From Chloroflexota bacterium (GTDB taxonomy: Bacteria > Chloroflexota > Anaerolineae > Anaerolineales > Villigracilaceae): DNA of 64,000 nt. The stretch lies in NCBI GenBank assembly GCA_024224815.1, contig JAAENC010000834.1, forward strand, positions 19,886 through 83,885, in the 5' to 3' direction. Positions 23,354 through 32,695 of the stretch are shown here, in pieces. Position numbers and translations under genes: made by a program. Below the pieces are notes generated by a model that worked only from the letters and a program-made list of their open reading frames with translations, did not search any database and had not been told where the DNA came from. Each line of letters opens with the position of its first letter. Within the stretch, counting starts at the first letter, position 1.

Positions 23354-24247
23354 TTATTGTATGATCGGCTGGAACATAAAGTTCCGTGTTTGACTGTCAC
23401 TTTCTCCTAAAGAGAGTGAGTGTGGGTTCGTCGAACTCGCTTGCCATGTCCCGCCAATATTCGGGAGGGAGCTAAGATCTACCGTCACACAGTATTCCCC
23501 GGCTGGGAGCGAGGGGAAGATATAACCACCATCACCTGCTGTTAGGGCTGTTTTATAGCCGCTAGAGGGGCAAGCGCCATTACCCAAGAATATAGTTGCT
23601 CCTGCAATGGGTGTATCGGCGGGATTTAAACTGCCACTGCCATTTTCATCACGAAAGACTTTACCTGATATAGTGCTATTTGCAGCAACAACGATCGTGG
23701 CTGTTGCTGTCGGGGGCAGGGATGTGGATGTTGACGGAAGATTCGTTGCCGTAGGCTCATCTGTAGCGGCAGGGGGCGATGTTGCGCTCGGCAAAATGCT
23801 CGTTGCTGAAGGCGTGCCACCTGGGGCCAAAGTTTCGGTTGGCACAGAAATTGTTGGGGCTTGGAGGGTCGGGGCATCCTGCTCACCGACGATTACTGTT
23901 ATTTTAGCGGATTCAAGTTCACCATCCGCACTCGAAACGCGCACGCTAATTGTATATGTCCCTGCTTCGGTTGGCGTCCAAGGTTGATAGATGCTTCCCG
24001 CGCCCAAAGGCGTATCCAGATTATCAGTCCGATAGATAGAATCATTCACGATCAATGCAGAAGATGTGATGTTGGATGCACCAGCCTGGCTCAGAATATC
24101 GACGGTATCTCCAACATTTAAATGTGTCCCATCTAGGGGCGACATGATAACGACCGTGCCCGAACTTGCTCCCATCATGGAGGCGGGTATATTGCACGAG
24201 GTCAAAAGCAAAAGAGTGACTAAGAAAGAAAGTGTTTTTATACGCAT
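23354..24247 (-). CDS. Lipoprotein with Ig-like and SdrD-B-like domains
   Basis: Exported lipoprotein of 297 residues. Signal peptide MRIKTLSFLVTLLLLTSC gives a lipobox with Cys18. Residues 30-125 look like an Ig-like beta domain (IMSPLDGTHLNVGDTVDIL, EAGTYTISVRVSS). A serine/threonine/proline linker (126-190) leads to a C-terminal domain of the SdrD-B / carboxypeptidase-regulatory-like type: ISGKVFRDENGSGSLNPADT, AGATIFLGN, GYIFPSLPAGEYCV. Binding or cell-surface role inferred. Starts 9 bases after the stop of the large anchored protein, with AGGAGAATATC upstream; same operon. Confidence 0.83.
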   Translation of the reverse strand: MRIKTLSFLVTLLLLTSCNIPASMMGASSGTVVIMSPLDGTHLNVGDTVDILSQAGASNITSSALIVNDSIYRTDNLDTPLGAGSIYQPWTPTEAGTYTISVRVSSADGELESAKITVIVGEQDAPTLQAPTISVPTETLAPGGTPSATSILPSATSPPAATDEPTATNLPSTSTSLPPTATATIVVAANSTISGKVFRDENGSGSLNPADTPIAGATIFLGNGACPSSGYKTALTAGDGGYIFPSLPAGEYCVTVDLSSLPNIGGTWQASSTNPHSLSLGESDSQTRNFMFQPIIQ

Positions 24248-24256
24248 GATATTCTC

Positions 24257-26869
24257 CTACTGACCGATTTCGACTTCGTTATATGTTTCTCCGCAGGTAG
24301 GCACTGCAATATAGCCTCTGCTATCACCATAGGCGCCGTATAAAATATGCCCTGTATCTGAGGTAGTTCCCCCTGCTATGCGATATTTATATCTGAGATT
24401 ATCGTCTGCTATAGCACTGCATAACAGACCAGTATCTGTCACTGCCTGATGATTAATCGACACCGGTAAAATGGCCAATTGATCCGGGTCCATTTCATCG
24501 GGCACATCACCAAAGGCAAAAGATTCAACGCCTATTTCTCTAAAAACCGTGACTGTATCAATATTAAAATACTCAAGATTTGGATCTCGAGATTCTAGTG
24601 AAGCTGCTGAATAACGAATATCAACACAATATGCATCTCCACAAGCATATCCATTTAGCTGCGTAATATCCGGAATCATGTCATAAGTAGGCAAACAGGG
24701 CGGGCTTTTGATTGTCGTCGGTTGTGATCGGTTTCGTTGCTCACCATCCACAAAAAGGTAAACCCTAAACGTATATTCAATGCCACCACATTGAACTCTG
24801 GTCATATTCCATGCTAATTCACGTGCGGTAGTATTCGTTTCGATATATTCTGTCCAATGCTCCGGAGGTTGACCAACCAGCGTTTCAAGAGGGTCTATTT
24901 GAAGTATAAATTTATATTCGTTTCCTTCGGGCCATGCAAAGTTTGAAGGAAGAATAACTTCTGACAGAATAACGGGGACGGAAAGTGAACGCGGTCTTTC
25001 TACCTTTTGCCAATCTGGCACAAGCCAAGTATCGTATATAAAACCGGGCGTTAGCTTTAAAGAAAGATCAACAATTTGGTCGCTGCATCCAAAATCTGTG
25101 AGTTGCGTATAAGCCGTAGCAAGGTGGTTCTCTGGCTCCGAAAAAGGACCTTTATAGAGATTGAGTGTATAGAAATAGTCAGTATTACAAATAATATTCT
25201 GATCGAATCTCGTGAAGTCCATACTCTCCCCATGCACCCATTCCCCTTTGAACAAAGCTTCTTCCGCCAAAATATCTCCCTGTCCCTGTGGCGGTTGATA
25301 ACGGACAATATCAAAAGAAATATCGCCACTGGGCCAATTCGGGTTCTGGAGGATATTCCATGCCAAAGTTGCCGTGCCTGAGCTGTTTACGCTCACGTTA
25401 AAATCTGTAATTTGGAAATCGTCACTTGTGCAGTCAGCAGTAACAAGGGATTCACTTCCATCACCTGCTACATCTATCCAGACCCAGGGTTGGTCATCAA
25501 GAACCCACCACCCATTGACTGAGTATCTAACACTTGCACCGCAATTAGCATTTTCATCCAGAAAAGTAAATGACTCTCCTGCATGGATTGTCTTTTTCTC
25601 TGGATAATCCATTTCGAAAATTTTATGTCTTCGTGGATCATTCAGGTTGTCACGTTTTACTTCAAAAGAATAATGTGTATCTTCAGAGGGAGCATCAATT
25701 GTGCAGTTATAAGTTAGGGTGACTAAATTTCCATTTTCTTGCTGCGCAACGGACATTGTATAACAAGCTTCTTCCTCCTCTAAAACTTCTTCTGGCCACA
25801 AATCGTCAAGATTAAATTCGTTTTCTTGTGTTCTTGCATCAAATAAGCCCTGTACTGTGGCAGGATTATGCAAAACGATTGCGGGGAGCAAAGCGTTATC
25901 TGTGCCAATGACTTCAACCAGCTCAACTTGTCTTTCTGAAGCCTGCCCGCTGCTATCTATCGCCACAACGGAGATATGCCATGTCCCTTCATAGATCCAC
26001 GCATAAGTATCATCCACTGTGCAGGAAGGTTGAGAACAGGACGAGCTAGTGACGGAAAATTCGCCTGTCTCCGCATTTTCAAAAAGGATATTCAGCCGCT
26101 CCACTTCGAGATCGTCCGTGGCTTCAATATGATAGGCGATCTGAACCGACTGCCCATTCCGACTTGCCTCTGCGCTAAAAACCGCAATCGTCGGGATAGC
26201 ATCCTGAGATTCATCCAGACCTTCCAAATCCAAATTTTCTTCAGTAAGGGGGTCTCTCACCAAAGGTTCTTCATCCGGAGAAATTGGCTCACCAAGAATC
26301 TCCCCATCTTCACCCACCGGCATAATCTGCCCGATGCCAGCATCAACGGCAGCAATATCGCCAGTCTCACCTTCAGAGCCATCGCTACTGCTATCTGTTC
26401 CGGTATTATTCTCATCACCCTGTCCACCACCAGAATCATTAACAGCCGGCGGGATATAAACAAAATCCAGCGTTTTCCGCTCTGCGCGCGCTCGAACACC
26501 AACAAGTAATGAAGCAGATTCACTGACCTGGTTTACGCTATCATAAACAAGAGCTTCCAAAGTGTGCTTCCCAAGTGAAGTTGCATACCAGGGGAAAGCA
26601 AGGGTTAAAACATTCTCCCCAGAGGCACTTTCTTCAGAGTAAACTTCCCCGTCAACTTTCAAAATAACCCGAGAAATCCCCGCTTCGGCTTCTGCGTATA
26701 CAGAAACAGCGAGTCCATCGCCTGATTCCAAAATAAGAGAACTCTCTGGCGAAATAATTCTTGCAATTGGCTTCTCTCCGGCCTGAAAATAGCGCCAAGC
26801 CAAATAGGCCCCAAAGCCAAGAGCCAAACAAAGAAAAAAACCAATAAGCACATACCACAAGCGTTTCAT
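24257..26869 (-). CDS. Large membrane-anchored extracellular protein with Ig/FN3-like domains
   Basis: Protein of 870 residues. Residues 4-24 are one hydrophobic anchor (MKRLWYVLIGFFLCLALGFG), the rest is extracellular. First an Ig-like domain (residues 35-125, ARIISPESSLILESGDGLAV), a glycine/serine/acid linker, then several fibronectin-like beta domains (HYSFEVKRDNL, TATLAWNILQNPNWPSGD, TEYIETNTTARELAWN) with scattered cysteine pairs. No catalytic motif seen. ATG 26869 has GGAGGAGGTTTT upstream; the frame reaches further but without such a site. First gene of an operon with a lipoprotein. Confidence 0.8.
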   Translation of the reverse strand: MKRLWYVLIGFFLCLALGFGAYLAWRYFQAGEKPIARIISPESSLILESGDGLAVSVYAEAEAGISRVILKVDGEVYSEESASGENVLTLAFPWYATSLGKHTLEALVYDSVNQVSESASLLVGVRARAERKTLDFVYIPPAVNDSGGGQGDENNTGTDSSSDGSEGETGDIAAVDAGIGQIMPVGEDGEILGEPISPDEEPLVRDPLTEENLDLEGLDESQDAIPTIAVFSAEASRNGQSVQIAYHIEATDDLEVERLNILFENAETGEFSVTSSSCSQPSCTVDDTYAWIYEGTWHISVVAIDSSGQASERQVELVEVIGTDNALLPAIVLHNPATVQGLFDARTQENEFNLDDLWPEEVLEEEEACYTMSVAQQENGNLVTLTYNCTIDAPSEDTHYSFEVKRDNLNDPRRHKIFEMDYPEKKTIHAGESFTFLDENANCGASVRYSVNGWWVLDDQPWVWIDVAGDGSESLVTADCTSDDFQITDFNVSVNSSGTATLAWNILQNPNWPSGDISFDIVRYQPPQGQGDILAEEALFKGEWVHGESMDFTRFDQNIICNTDYFYTLNLYKGPFSEPENHLATAYTQLTDFGCSDQIVDLSLKLTPGFIYDTWLVPDWQKVERPRSLSVPVILSEVILPSNFAWPEGNEYKFILQIDPLETLVGQPPEHWTEYIETNTTARELAWNMTRVQCGGIEYTFRVYLFVDGEQRNRSQPTTIKSPPCLPTYDMIPDITQLNGYACGDAYCVDIRYSAASLESRDPNLEYFNIDTVTVFREIGVESFAFGDVPDEMDPDQLAILPVSINHQAVTDTGLLCSAIADDNLRYKYRIAGGTTSDTGHILYGAYGDSRGYIAVPTCGETYNEVEIGQ

Positions 26870-26956
26870 AAAACCTCCTCCAAGAACAAAACAATATCGG
26901 TAGATTTTATCAGAGAACAACAAGCTTCCTTTCACTCATCAGTACTACGCTAAAGA

Positions 26957-26989
26957 ATCAAAAAGTCCGTTAGAAACGGACTTTTTGAT
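26957..26989 (-). terminator. Intrinsic terminator
   Basis: ATCAAAAAGTCCGTT (26957-26971) pairs perfectly with AACGGACTTTTTGAT (26975-26989), 3-base loop. Serves the leftward gene at 27014. Confidence 0.9.
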
Positions 26990-27013
26990 AAGCACAAATT
27001 TCAGCTTTACGCT

Positions 27014-27715
27014 CTATCGCTTGGTTGCCTCGAAGTGAAAATATTCGGGTGATGAGCCACTTATCGTACTTCCTGAAATCTGCACATCAGCATAAACACT
27101 TCCGCTTTCCTTTTGCACTTCATCTCCAGAGGGACAGCCAGATCGTTTAAATTCCTTAGATCTATCTATAAAAATCTCTATCTTCCCCGCGGTGTCCACA
27201 AGTTTTCCGCTGAGCGTGCCATTTTCTGTGATGGACATCTGGGTAACGCAGGTTTGCTTAGGGTCCCCCCATGCAATAGGTTCTGTTGTCATACTCCATA
27301 CCGAAGTCAACGAGCCTGTTATTGTCCCATCGTCGGCAATAATGATCGTGATTTCATCCGAAACAACAGCTCCGCCCCAATACCCTACCCAAACTTCTCC
27401 AAGAGTCGTTGTCCCAGCATAGGTTCCGGCTATATCGAAAATATCATCTTCGCCGGACGAAGCACTCTCCTGTTCAAAAGCTGGAGCAGAATTCTCCTCG
27501 CCGGGAAGTTCTCCAGCGGGCTCTTCGATTTCTGGGGCTTGTGCTTCATTAAAACTAAAATCTTCTGAGTTAATCTGAGACCAAGTATATCCCGCCACAA
27601 GCAACCCAATAATCATCAATCCACCAAACCCGATAAAAGTACCCAGAAAACCGAAAAGACACCCCGGTCTTTGAAGAATCGGTTTTTTCTTTGCTGAATT
27701 TCCTGCCTGTGACAT
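27014..27715 (-). CDS. Membrane-anchored exported protein of unknown function
   Basis: Protein of 233 residues. A basic N-terminus (NSAKKKPILQRPG) and one helix at residues 19-45 (CLFGFLGTFIGFGGLMIIGLLV) anchor it; an acidic linker (EIEEPAGELPGEE) follows, then a beta-rich outside domain with IAGTYAGTTTLGEVWVGYWGG, DDGTITGSLTSVWS and ENGTLSGKLVDTAGKIEIFID, a pattern of G/T-rich strands seen in small lipocalin-like or META-like domains. Two cysteines (TCVTQM, SGCPSG) may form a disulfide. ATG 27715 with GGAGGTGTTCT upstream. Function unknown. Confidence 0.72.
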   Translation of the reverse strand: MSQAGNSAKKKPILQRPGCLFGFLGTFIGFGGLMIIGLLVAGYTWSQINSEDFSFNEAQAPEIEEPAGELPGEENSAPAFEQESASSGEDDIFDIAGTYAGTTTLGEVWVGYWGGAVVSDEITIIIADDGTITGSLTSVWSMTTEPIAWGDPKQTCVTQMSITENGTLSGKLVDTAGKIEIFIDRSKEFKRSGCPSGDEVQKESGSVYADVQISGSTISGSSPEYFHFEATKR

Positions 27716-27836
27716 AGAACACCTCCATAATTGAAAGAATCTACAATTTCATTATACAAAGGGAGATATGGAAAGCAAGAAGACCTTGTGCTAAAAAGCA
27801 CATACTTTCTGTACCGTTCATCTATACTAAAGGGCG

Positions 27837-27842
27837 TATAAT
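27837..27842 (+). promoter_or_regulatory. -10 box placing transcription start at the ATG of the SLC13 gene
   Basis: TATAAT ends 7 bases before ATG 27850 and only C residues lie between; no Shine-Dalgarno is present. The -35 region is weak. Suggests a leaderless message. Confidence 0.6.
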
Positions 27843-27849
27843 CCCCCCC

Positions 27850-29721
27850 ATGACATTCGAAATGCTTCTCACCCTCGGTATTCTTGCCTTCGCGATCATA
27901 TTCTTCGTCACCGAATGGCTACGCGTAGACGTAGTTGCCCTCGTTGTCGTTATCACGCTAATGGTTACGCAAATTCTTGAACCCAGCGAAGCAATTGCCG
28001 GGTTTTCAAGCCCCGTCGTACTCACAATAGCATCGCTTTTCATCATTGGCGGGGCAATTTTGCAGACAGGCTTGGCAGCGTCTATTGGCAGGCAGATTCT
28101 CAAAGTAGCAGGGGGCGGGCAAACAAGCCTAATGATCGCAGTAATGCTCACGGTGGCAATCCTGTCTGCATTCATGAGCGATACGGGCACAGTCGCTGTT
28201 TTGCTCCCCGCAGTTATTAGCATGGCATCCAGCGTCCAGCTTAGCCCATCCAAATTGCTTATTCCACTCTCTTTTGGGGCACTTTTAGGCGGATCAGCAA
28301 CACTCATCGGCACCCCGCCCAACATCATCGTTAGCGATCTTTTGCATGAGAATGGTTTAGAGCCTTTTCAGTTTTTTGATTATTCTCCAATCGGATTGAT
28401 TCTCATTATCAGCGGGATTCTTTTCATGGTCACACTTGGGAAAAAGATGTTACCCGATCGCACCCGTGAAAAAGGCTTGCTACGCTTCGAAACACCGGAG
28501 GAGATCGCCGAGCGTTATCGGCTCCCCGATAATCTTTATCGGATACGTGTACGAAAAGCATCTACCTTAATTGGCAAAAATATCGTTGAAGGAGAGTTTG
28601 GCGCGCGTTATAGCGTGAATATTCTCGAAATTCGACGCAAACCAGAAGCCCGAACAATGGTCAAGCTCGGTGAAACGCGCCTTATTTGGCAAGCGGATAA
28701 GGAAAAGGGAATAAAACCTTCCACAGAAATCACTTTTCAACCAGATGATGTGCTCATTGCACAAGGCACCGTAGACGATATTACGCATCTCGCCGCCTCA
28801 TGGAATTTAGGCGTTCAACCCGCGAAACCTGCAGACGAAAAAGCGATCAGCAACGAAGAAATTGGCATCGCTGAAGTACTGCTGCCTCAGCGCTCACGTC
28901 TGGTAGGAAAAACCTTGCCAAAACTCAGTTTTGGGCGCATTTATAAATTAACGGTTCTCGGCATTCAACGCCCCGGCGGAAAAAAGGATTTAAATCTGAA
29001 AACCACTCGTCTACGATTTGGCGACACCTTACTCGTACAAGGTTCCTGGGAGAATATCCTGAACCTACGCCAAAAACGCCGTGATTTCGTCGTAATGGGA
29101 CACCCCGAAGAAATGCAAGGCCCCACCCAGCGCGAAAAAGCTCCGCTAGCGGGAATCATTTTGCTCGGCATGTTACTAACGATGGTCGGGGAATTTATGC
29201 CGCTAACAACATCTTCGATGTTAGCCGCCTTATTAATGATCTTAACCGGCTGTCTAACAATAGATGATGCCTACAGCGTTATCGACTGGAAAAGTATCGT
29301 TCTTGTGGCGGGGATGCTCCCAATGAGCGCGGCATTATCAAAAGTTGGGCTGATTGATTTGCTCGCATCCAATTTAACGGTAGCCCTTGGCTCGCTTAAC
29401 CCCATCTGGATCATTGGCGGGTTATTCCTGACAACATCTATCTTTACGCAAGTGCTCTCTAATACTGCAACGGCTGTCCTAATCGCCCCGCTGGCCTTGG
29501 CGATTGGGCAAAATCTGGGCATTCAACCCCACGCATTATTAATGTCTGTAGCAATCGCTGCTTCGATGGCATTCGCTTCCCCCGTCGCTTCCCCCGTAAA
29601 TACCCTCGTCATGGGTGCAGGCAATTATCGCTTCAGCGACTACATCAAAGTCGGCGCACCGATGATCTTGATCTCGATGGTGATTACGATGTTTGTTTTG
29701 CCCTTGTTATTTCCTTTTTAG
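27850..29721 (+). CDS. SLC13/DASS-type anion transporter with two TrkA-C domains
   Basis: Membrane transporter of 623 residues. N-terminal half: helices including FVTEWLRVDVVALVVV, SVVLTIASLFIIGGA and SGDTGTVAVLLP-like MSDTGTVAVLLPAVISMA, with GSATLIGTPPNIIVSDLL, the hairpin-loop motif of the DASS family. Residues 205-400 hold two TrkA-C/RCK-C domains (GKNIVEGEFGARYSVNILEI; GKTLPKLSFGRIYKLTVLGI). The second transporter half follows, with TQVLSNTATAVLIAP and FASPVASPVNTLVMGAG. Probable Na+-coupled sulfate, dicarboxylate or similar anion uptake; substrate not determinable. Monocistronic with a terminator. Confidence 0.9.
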   Translation: MTFEMLLTLGILAFAIIFFVTEWLRVDVVALVVVITLMVTQILEPSEAIAGFSSPVVLTIASLFIIGGAILQTGLAASIGRQILKVAGGGQTSLMIAVMLTVAILSAFMSDTGTVAVLLPAVISMASSVQLSPSKLLIPLSFGALLGGSATLIGTPPNIIVSDLLHENGLEPFQFFDYSPIGLILIISGILFMVTLGKKMLPDRTREKGLLRFETPEEIAERYRLPDNLYRIRVRKASTLIGKNIVEGEFGARYSVNILEIRRKPEARTMVKLGETRLIWQADKEKGIKPSTEITFQPDDVLIAQGTVDDITHLAASWNLGVQPAKPADEKAISNEEIGIAEVLLPQRSRLVGKTLPKLSFGRIYKLTVLGIQRPGGKKDLNLKTTRLRFGDTLLVQGSWENILNLRQKRRDFVVMGHPEEMQGPTQREKAPLAGIILLGMLLTMVGEFMPLTTSSMLAALLMILTGCLTIDDAYSVIDWKSIVLVAGMLPMSAALSKVGLIDLLASNLTVALGSLNPIWIIGGLFLTTSIFTQVLSNTATAVLIAPLALAIGQNLGIQPHALLMSVAIAASMAFASPVASPVNTLVMGAGNYRFSDYIKVGAPMILISMVITMFVLPLLFPF

Positions 29722-29740
29722 AAATAAATTTCCCATATAA

Positions 29741-29772
29741 AAAGAGCCGAGCGATAATCACTCGGCTCTTCA
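29741..29772 (+). terminator. Hairpin terminator after SLC13 gene
   Basis: AAGAGCCGAG (29742-29751) pairs with CTCGGCTCTT (29761-29770); the following T run is short. Confidence 0.7.
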
Positions 29773-29866
29773 TCTGTGCTTTTTTTCTAGCGAGATTGAA
29801 ATCTCTGCTCAGGCAGGAAGTCCCTTTAAACGGGCTTGGTATCTGAGCCGAAAATTCATTTTCGGG

Positions 29867-30436
29867 CTAACATACCAACTTCCACGCAGCGGGCAAAGCC
29901 AGCGCAGCCAAAACCATCTTAATTGCATCGCCGACCAAAAATGGTAGCACGCCCAAAGCAAGTGCTTTTTCAATGCCAAAAAGAACTGTCAGCCAGCCTG
30001 CACCGAAAAGATAAATCACAAAAGTTCCTACAAGAAAAGGAACTAAAGATGTGCGCAAATTACGCTCTAAGCCGCGCTCTGCCATTTTACCGATCAAATA
30101 CGCCGCCACGACAAAACCGACCAAATATCCCAACGTTGCGCCAGAAAGATAGGCCATCCCAGACGCGCCGCCAGCGAAAACGGGCAAGCCAAAAGCGCCC
30201 AAGGCTGTGTAAAAAATCATTGAAGCGGCACCACGTTTTGATCCCAAAGTTGCACCGACGAGCAAAACGGCAAAGGTTTGCCCCGTCAGCGGGACAGGCG
30301 TAAAGGGCAGCAAGATTTTAATTTGCGCTAAAAGTGCAACAAAAATCGCACCGCTAAAAACAAGCATCAAATCACGCAGGCGAGCATCTGTGCGCGGAAA
30401 AGTTCGTGCATAAAGTGTTGGGGCAAAGGTTGTCAT
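29867..30436 (-). CDS. bioY: Biotin transporter substrate-binding subunit BioY
   Basis: Integral membrane S component of ECF-type biotin uptake, 189 residues and about six helices. Typical BioY segments: LPFTPVPLTGQTFAVLLVGATLGSKRG near residues 44-70, YTALGAFGLPVFAGG and GYLVGFVVAAYLIG, plus WLTVLFGIEKALALGVLPF near the end. ATG 30436 with AGGAG upstream. No energising genes (EcfA, EcfT) or biotin synthesis genes are in the window; BioY can work alone or with shared ECF modules. Confidence 0.95.
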   Translation of the reverse strand: MTTFAPTLYARTFPRTDARLRDLMLVFSGAIFVALLAQIKILLPFTPVPLTGQTFAVLLVGATLGSKRGAASMIFYTALGAFGLPVFAGGASGMAYLSGATLGYLVGFVVAAYLIGKMAERGLERNLRTSLVPFLVGTFVIYLFGAGWLTVLFGIEKALALGVLPFLVGDAIKMVLAALALPAAWKLVC

Positions 30437-30672
30437 TAGAAACTCCTAAAAAGAAAAAAGTTAGAAAGATATTCGCTTCTAAAAAGTGCGACGCACTCCA
30501 GGTTGAACGAAATCCTAATAGAGAAAGCCTGGCCATCTCCGTTTAGCAATAACCCATATCGCTAAAATAGGTTATGCCAACAACTCCTTGTTCAAAATCA
30601 CACAAAAACTTGCCTTTTACCTAAAACCATGCTATTTTTAGCCATAGATTATCATTGCCAAAGGACCTACTT

Positions 30673-31062
30673 ATGTCAGACGCTCAGAAAACTGTCATTA
30701 TCGTTGAAGATGAAAAAGACGCAGCAGAAATGTTCGCAGAGATGATGCGCGTCAGTGGGTACAAAGTCACAAAAATCTTTAGCAGCACCCCCGCCATCGG
30801 CATTATCGCCGCCGAAAACCCGGATGTTGTTATCCTCGATGTAATGATGCCCGATATTTCAGGGCTTGAAGTTTTGCGCTATATGCGCCGAGAGCCAGCC
30901 CTGCAAGATACCCCCGTCATTTTGGTTTCAGCCAAAAGCATGCCATCAGATATTAAAATAGGGATGGATGCCGGAGCCTCGAGCTACCTGACAAAACCTG
31001 TCAGTTTTTTAGACCTTAAAAAAACAGTGGATGAACTAGTCGTCCACGCACCTGCCCTTTAA
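30673..31062 (+). CDS. Single-domain response regulator
   Basis: CheY-like receiver domain of 129 residues with no output domain. Acidic pocket VEDEKDA near residue 15, phosphorylated aspartate in VVILDVMMPD (about Asp53), Ser/Thr in ILVSAKS and lysine in YLTKPVSF. It likely passes phosphate or acts by protein contact. ATG 30673 is preferred over the TTG 18 bases upstream because AAAGGA precedes it by 7 bases. The next gene starts 15 bases later but is unrelated in function; no kinase is nearby. Confidence 0.9.
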   Translation: MSDAQKTVIIVEDEKDAAEMFAEMMRVSGYKVTKIFSSTPAIGIIAAENPDVVILDVMMPDISGLEVLRYMRREPALQDTPVILVSAKSMPSDIKIGMDAGASSYLTKPVSFLDLKKTVDELVVHAPAL

Positions 31063-31077
31063 CTTGCTCGGCACTTA

Positions 31078-31671
31078 ATGAGCATCATCCGCGCCTTTAT
31101 AGCGATACCCATCCCTACTCCCCTCCAAAAGCGGATTTGGCGAGAAACAGCCCCTCTCCGAAAGAGCATCGAGCCGGGCATTATCCGTTGGGTGGTGCCA
31201 GAGAATATCCACCTGACTCTATTTTTTTTAGGAAACACAGCAGAAGAAGACTTGAATTGGCTTAAAAAGACTCTGCCCGAAGAGATTGTAAAATACCCAG
31301 CTTTTGATATTACGCTAAAGGATGTTGGGGCTTTTCCAAATATCTCTCGTCCAAGAGTAATTTGGCTGGGCATAGAAAATAGCGGAAAGCTTCTCTCGCT
31401 GCAAAAAACTGTGGAGAGGGTAGCAAGTCAAATCGGGCGCGTTCCGGAGAAAAAAGCTTTTTCAGCGCATCTCACGCTCGGGCGTGTTGGTCGTAAAGGG
31501 AATAATAAGCTGTCGAGGGCGAAAATCCGCACAATGCTTGAAAAAAATCCAAGTTATGATTTTGGCAAAGTTCGGGTAAAATCCATCCATCTTTTTGAGA
31601 GCCAATTAAAAGAAAGCGGAGCAGAGTATCGCTCTTTATTTGAAACAGAATTAGGAGAGTTTTTTGAGTAA
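31078..31671 (+). CDS. thpR: RNA 2',3'-cyclic phosphodiesterase
   Basis: 2H phosphoesterase of 197 residues (LigT/ThpR). Both catalytic HxTx motifs are present: HLTLFFLGN near residue 43 and HLTLGRVGR near residue 124. N-terminal MSIIRAFIAIPIP is the family's first strand. Acts on 2',3'-cyclic phosphate ends of RNA in the cytoplasm. It overlaps rsfS by 8 bases, indicating co-translation. Confidence 0.92.
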   Translation: MSIIRAFIAIPIPTPLQKRIWRETAPLRKSIEPGIIRWVVPENIHLTLFFLGNTAEEDLNWLKKTLPEEIVKYPAFDITLKDVGAFPNISRPRVIWLGIENSGKLLSLQKTVERVASQIGRVPEKKAFSAHLTLGRVGRKGNNKLSRAKIRTMLEKNPSYDFGKVRVKSIHLFESQLKESGAEYRSLFETELGEFFE

Positions 31672-32008
31672 CCAAGAATTACACCATGCAATTGTTGATG
31701 TTTTAGAAGATAAAAAAGGCGAGGATATTCTCTTGCTCGATTTGAGAGGGGTAGCAGAACTTTGTGACTATTTTGTGATCTGTAACGGAACCAGCGACCG
31801 CATGCTCGAAGCATTGGGCGATGATTTGGTCCGAAAGATAAGAGAAACGCATCAGATAAAAGGGCTTCTCGAGGGTCGCGGGAGAGATGGCTGGTTATTA
31901 ATTGACTACGGCGAGGTGATCGTGCATCTTTTCTCGCCAGACCAGCGTGATTTTTATGCGCTGGAAGATTTATGGGAAGATGCAAAGCCTTTGGTGCATA
32001 TTCAATAA
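31664..32008 (+). CDS. rsfS: Ribosomal silencing factor RsfS
   Basis: Protein of 114 residues that binds ribosomal protein L14 and prevents subunit joining in slow growth. Family motifs: LDLRGVAELCDYFVICNGTS, RGRDGWLLIDYGEVIVHLFS and the end YALEDLWEDA. It begins with TTG at 31664, inside the last codons of thpR, with AGGAG a few bases upstream. Last gene of the pair, followed by a terminator. Confidence 0.95.
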   Translation: MSNQELHHAIVDVLEDKKGEDILLLDLRGVAELCDYFVICNGTSDRMLEALGDDLVRKIRETHQIKGLLEGRGRDGWLLIDYGEVIVHLFSPDQRDFYALEDLWEDAKPLVHIQ

Positions 32009-32029
32009 GGTCTTTAAACTATAAAGAGA

Positions 32030-32069
32030 AAACCTGACAGATCTTGAAGACCTGTCAGGTTTCGTTTTT
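32030..32069 (+). terminator. Intrinsic terminator of thpR-rsfS
   Basis: AAACCTGACAG (32030-32040) pairs with CTGTCAGGTTT (32052-32062), then CGTTTTT. Confidence 0.88.
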
Positions 32070-32089
32070 AACTGATACCGATCTTAAAT

Positions 32090-32122
32090 AAAAACGCCGA
32101 GTTTTAGAACTCGGCGTTTTTT
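32090..32122 (-). terminator. Intrinsic terminator of ndk, usable on both strands
   Basis: AAAACGCCGAGTT (32091-32103) pairs with AACTCGGCGTTTT (32108-32120), 4-base loop, with T runs on both strands. Confidence 0.9.
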
Positions 32123-32137
32123 ATTCACTGATTGATT

Positions 32138-32587
32138 TTATTCAAAAATCCAGCGGTCGGTATCGCGTTTCCAATCTACTAATTCATCTTCACTGAACCA
32201 AAGAGCGACTTCGCCTTGCCCATTTTCTACACTATCTGATGCGTGGGTAAGATTGCGTCCTACTTCGAGACCAAAATCGTGACGCACAGAGCCGGGGGCG
32301 GCTTCGGTGGGGCGCGTTGCGCCCATTGTTTGGCGTACAGCGGCTACAGCATTTACGCCTTCCCAAACCATCGCCATCACGGGCGCAGAAGTGATATATT
32401 CGATCAAACCATTATAAAAAGGCTTTCCTTTATGAATGCCATAATGCGTTTCAGCCATTTCATTGCTGACAGCCATGAATTTTGCGCCAACAAGACGTAG
32501 TCCGCGACGTTCTAAACGAGCGATAATCTCACCGACCAGTCCACGCTGGACACCATCGGGTTTTACCATTACAAAAGTTCTTTCCAC
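32138..32587 (-). CDS. ndk: Nucleoside diphosphate kinase
   Basis: Transfers the gamma phosphate between nucleoside tri- and diphosphates, 149 residues, the usual length. RTFVMVKPDGVQRGLVGEII opens the protein and the phosphorylated histidine is in LTHASDSVENG near residue 115; the C-terminal WIFE is typical. The start is GTG 32587: GGAGGAAG lies just upstream, while the longer frame begins at a TTG inside that ribosome site. Monocistronic. Confidence 0.96.
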   Translation of the reverse strand: MERTFVMVKPDGVQRGLVGEIIARLERRGLRLVGAKFMAVSNEMAETHYGIHKGKPFYNGLIEYITSAPVMAMVWEGVNAVAAVRQTMGATRPTEAAPGSVRHDFGLEVGRNLTHASDSVENGQGEVALWFSEDELVDWKRDTDRWIFE

Positions 32588-32695
32588 AACTTCCTCCAAA
32601 ATATTTTTGACTCTGGTTTCAAACCAAGAGCCTGTTTTCCGAAAAAAACCGCTGGATGATTAGTCCAGCGGGGCATTATTTTATGAGAATTGATA

